Source of the DNA: an uncultured Candidatus Saccharibacteria bacterium
GTDB taxonomy: Bacteria > Patescibacteriota > Saccharimonadia > Saccharimonadales > Saccharimonadaceae
NCBI GenBank assembly: GCA_937859515.1
Contig: CALMAK010000011.1
Coordinates: 1-64,000, forward strand
Reading direction: 5' to 3'
Length of the DNA: 64,000 nucleotides
The translations under genes were made by a program, and so were the position numbers. Position 1 is the stretch's first letter. Each line of letters opens with the position of its first letter. Positions 61,768 to 64,000 of this stretch are shown piece by piece. The notes under the pieces were generated by a model that did no database searches, was not told the DNA's origin, and saw only the letters and a program-made list of their open reading frames with translations.

Positions 61768-63348
61768 GTGCCACGTTTACACAAGAAGAAACCCATCAAG
61801 TCAGAGATTACCAAGAAGGACCTTGAAGGTATTGATCCAAAAACCTATGCCCGTCGTTGGTGGATTCTAGGAACACTCTGCTTGACACTCCTTGGCGTCA
61901 TGCTTGCCAACAGCAGTCTCAATATGGCGTTGCCGTTAATGGCAACTGATTTGACACTCTCTCAGCTTGAGCTTACATGGGTGGTCAATGTATATACACT
62001 GGTATTTGCCAGCCTTCTCTTTATTGCCGGTGCAGTAGGTGACCGCTATGGACGCAAGCTTGCCATGCAGGTCGGATTAGCAATATTTACAGCTGGTTCA
62101 TTATATGCGGGATTTTTGGCGCAAACTGGTACCGAATTAATTATCTCGCGTATTGTCATGGGTATTGGTGGTGCATTCGTCATGCCAACGACACTATCGA
62201 TCATTAACAATACCTTTCCTAAAGCAGAACGTGCCCGTGCTGTAGCCATCTGGGGTGCCGTAGCGGGGGTCGGCATGATGTTTGGTTCAATCATCAGCGG
62301 CATATTGCTTGAACATTTTACTTGGCACTCGCTTTTCTTCTTTAGCGCCATCATTGCCATTATGGGATTTGTCGCCAACCAATACCTCGCCCATGAGTCG
62401 AAGGATGAAGAGCAAACACCGATCGACTGGTTAGGTGGACTCTTTTCAGCGGTCGGCATCTTTGGCATTGTCTACGGCATTACTGAAGCACCGTCCGCAG
62501 GCATGGGCGACCCCCTCGTACTTCTTGCCCTGATTGGTGGTGGGATCGCCATGACCGCCTTTATCGTTTGGGAATTCCGTGCCAAAGCGCCAATGCTTGA
62601 TATGAAGTTATTCAAGAATCGTAGCTTCACCGTCTCAAGCCTCGTTCTGACACTTGTCTTTCTTGCAATGTCGGGCGTGTTCTTTTCAATGAGTCAGTTA
62701 ATGCAGCTAGTAATGGGGTATACGCCCCTTGAGTCATCACTGCTGACCGTTCCACTAATGCTGCCGATGATGTTCGTCTCGCCATTCGTGCCAAATGTTG
62801 TTAAGAAAATCGGTGCTCGTGTCACTATTACTATCGGCCTTACTTTGACTGCAATCGCATTCGTAATCATGGCAACCTGGACCAGCGATATGACGTATTG
62901 GCACTTATTTGGCACAATGCTCGTAATGATGCTGGGCATTACCTTTGCAATGACGCCTGGCACCAATATCCTGATGGCGTCAGTACCACGCAACCGATCG
63001 GGTATGGGTTCGGCCATGAACGATACTACGCGCGAGTTGGGTGGAGCACTCGGCGTGGCCGTACTGGGCGCAATCCTCAGTGCAACCTACGAAAACCAGA
63101 TTCGCGAAACCGCTAGTCAGTTCACCGGAGCCGTTAAAGAAGGCCTCGAAAGCTCACTTGCCGTTGCCTTAGAGATTGCAAAAAACCTTGGGCCCGCTGC
63201 TGCTGACGTATCGCAAAAAGCCATGGATGCCTTCATGGCGGGTGTTGCTCATTCAGCAATCATTGCGGCGGTTATTATCTTTGCCTCGGCGCTCATTGCA
63301 TTTATATGGCTACCGAAACACACATCACGCGATGACAATACAATATAA
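61768..63348 (+). CDS. MFS exporter, DHA2 (EmrB/QacA) family
   Basis: 526 residues, about 14 membrane helices. Motif A GDRYGRKLAMQVG follows helix 2, motif B RIVMGIGGAFVMPTTLSII lies in helix 4, and motif C GAVAGVGMMFGSIISGILLE in helix 5. It is a proton-driven multidrug exporter. A soluble stretch of ~60 residues before the last helix is longer than usual. GTG start behind AAGGAG. Confidence 0.93.
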   Translation: MPRLHKKKPIKSEITKKDLEGIDPKTYARRWWILGTLCLTLLGVMLANSSLNMALPLMATDLTLSQLELTWVVNVYTLVFASLLFIAGAVGDRYGRKLAMQVGLAIFTAGSLYAGFLAQTGTELIISRIVMGIGGAFVMPTTLSIINNTFPKAERARAVAIWGAVAGVGMMFGSIISGILLEHFTWHSLFFFSAIIAIMGFVANQYLAHESKDEEQTPIDWLGGLFSAVGIFGIVYGITEAPSAGMGDPLVLLALIGGGIAMTAFIVWEFRAKAPMLDMKLFKNRSFTVSSLVLTLVFLAMSGVFFSMSQLMQLVMGYTPLESSLLTVPLMLPMMFVSPFVPNVVKKIGARVTITIGLTLTAIAFVIMATWTSDMTYWHLFGTMLVMMLGITFAMTPGTNILMASVPRNRSGMGSAMNDTTRELGGALGVAVLGAILSATYENQIRETASQFTGAVKEGLESSLAVALEIAKNLGPAAADVSQKAMDAFMAGVAHSAIIAAVIIFASALIAFIWLPKHTSRDDNTI

Positions 63349-63366
63349 ATACTAAAAAAGCCCGAC

Positions 63367-63939
63367 CTACGAAAGACGTGACGCCTCAATGGCGCGTATA
63401 TCTTCGAGGGTTGGTTCGATAAACTCAGCTTCTGTCACACCTTGATCAATCGTAAAAGCGAATCGTGACAATGGGGCAAGAGACAACGTCAAGAGATGAG
63501 TATGAAGATGCTGAATCGACTTACTGGGGTTCCTATCTCGACGAGTATACTCCTGGACAGCCACGCCTTCGGGTGCGCTGTCTTCTGCTGCATCGATATA
63601 TTCATCAATCATTTCTCGTAATTCAGGGTCCACATCGCGACGGTTGGCGATATGCGCGTCAGGAATAATCAACTTGTGATCAACAACTCGTTGTGCATCA
63701 AAATGTGCATAGGCCGGCGTCGCCTGGATGACATAGGCACCAAGGCCTTTTTCGCCAATTCGGTGTACAACTTCGATACCACGTCGCTCGAGACCTTCAG
63801 GACAAAAGGTACAAGCAGTATCGAGCGTGCCCGTGCGTACTTGCTTTGCATATGCCACACCCGACCCATCCGCATCCCGATAGAACCCTGGGCGAACAAG
63901 TTTACCATTACTGATACGGCTGCCTAATGTCTCACTCAT
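63367..63939 (-). CDS. HIT-like hydrolase or nucleotidyltransferase with CXXC
   Basis: 190 residues. CTFC (~44-47) followed by GAYVIQATPAYAHFDAQRVVDHKLIIPDAHI and the HIT signature QHLHTHLLTLS (His-x-His-x-His, ~152). This is the order in HIT/GalT-superfamily enzymes that act on dinucleotides or nucleotide sugars. Substrate is unknown. TGA-extended TATAAT (63948-63953) ends 8 nt before the ATG, so it is probably leaderless. Confidence 0.82.
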   Translation of the reverse strand: MSETLGSRISNGKLVRPGFYRDADGSGVAYAKQVRTGTLDTACTFCPEGLERRGIEVVHRIGEKGLGAYVIQATPAYAHFDAQRVVDHKLIIPDAHIANRRDVDPELREMIDEYIDAAEDSAPEGVAVQEYTRRDRNPSKSIQHLHTHLLTLSLAPLSRFAFTIDQGVTEAEFIEPTLEDIRAIEASRLS

Positions 63940-64000
63940 AATTTACTATTATATCATATATGTTATATAAATACAATACCTATCGACTACCTTGTCTTGC

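Overview
The window reads as chromosomal DNA of a streamlined, episymbiont-type bacterium of the Candidate Phyla Radiation, most likely a Saccharibacterium (TM7). This is inferred from gene content and architecture; no rRNA is present to prove it. The pointers are short intergenic gaps, standard use of TGA as stop, a complete F-type ATP synthase operon, several type IV pilin-like proteins, a VirD4/TraG-like ATPase, DprA, a sortase, PEGA, DUF3048 and DUF4367 envelope proteins, and two sensor kinases with single-domain or tailed regulators. No biosynthetic pathway for amino acids, nucleotides or lipids is visible.

Layout. 1-8.6 kb: a truncated polytopic membrane protein, a TrmA/RumA-type methyltransferase, a giant modular pilin with a small partner, and a Tim44-like protein. 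8.6-14.5 kb: a UvrD helicase-nuclease, a structured RNA region with a tiny DnaJ-type zinc-finger gene, a Dus enzyme and a plsC-like gene. 14.6-21.2 kb: the atp operon on the minus strand. 21.2-33.4 kb: an RCC1-bearing pilin, glutaredoxin, ABC-F, two glycosyltransferases, SmpB, exonuclease III, HAD, NnrD-like and 2H enzymes, and tRNA-Leu. 33.4-46.4 kb: sortase, PEGA, DUF4367, GltX, DUF3048, two two-component pairs, tRNA-Glu and a GH5 glucanase-like protein. 46.4-64 kb: RsuA-type enzyme, Der, Pth, DprA, TopA, a pilin, a sigma-region-4/HARE-HTH regulator, the VirD4-like ATPase, an MFS exporter and a HIT-like protein.

Two expression styles alternate. Many core genes have a -10 hexamer, usually with a TGn extension, ending only 6-11 nt before the start codon, which predicts leaderless mRNAs. 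Scattered among them are about eight single-gene units (near 12.1, 13.7, 30.0, 48.6, 49.7, 52.1, 60.4 and 61.2 kb). Most are markedly GC-richer in codon use, with near-consensus -35/-10 promoters, 5' leaders with Shine-Dalgarno sites, and strong hairpin terminators. Two of these units are bounded by exact 14-15 bp inverted repeats. The 12.1 kb unit joins nested RNA helices to an orphan 54-residue, four-CXXC zinc-finger peptide and is the best candidate for an undescribed element. A further minus-strand transcription unit at 50.1-50.45 kb has a consensus promoter and terminator but no convincing protein.

The genes suggest an organism that makes ATP by rotary synthase, takes up DNA or displays pili (pilins, DprA, VirD4-like ATPase), senses its surroundings through membrane kinases, and decorates or digests surface polymers (glycosyltransferases, sortase, GH5).
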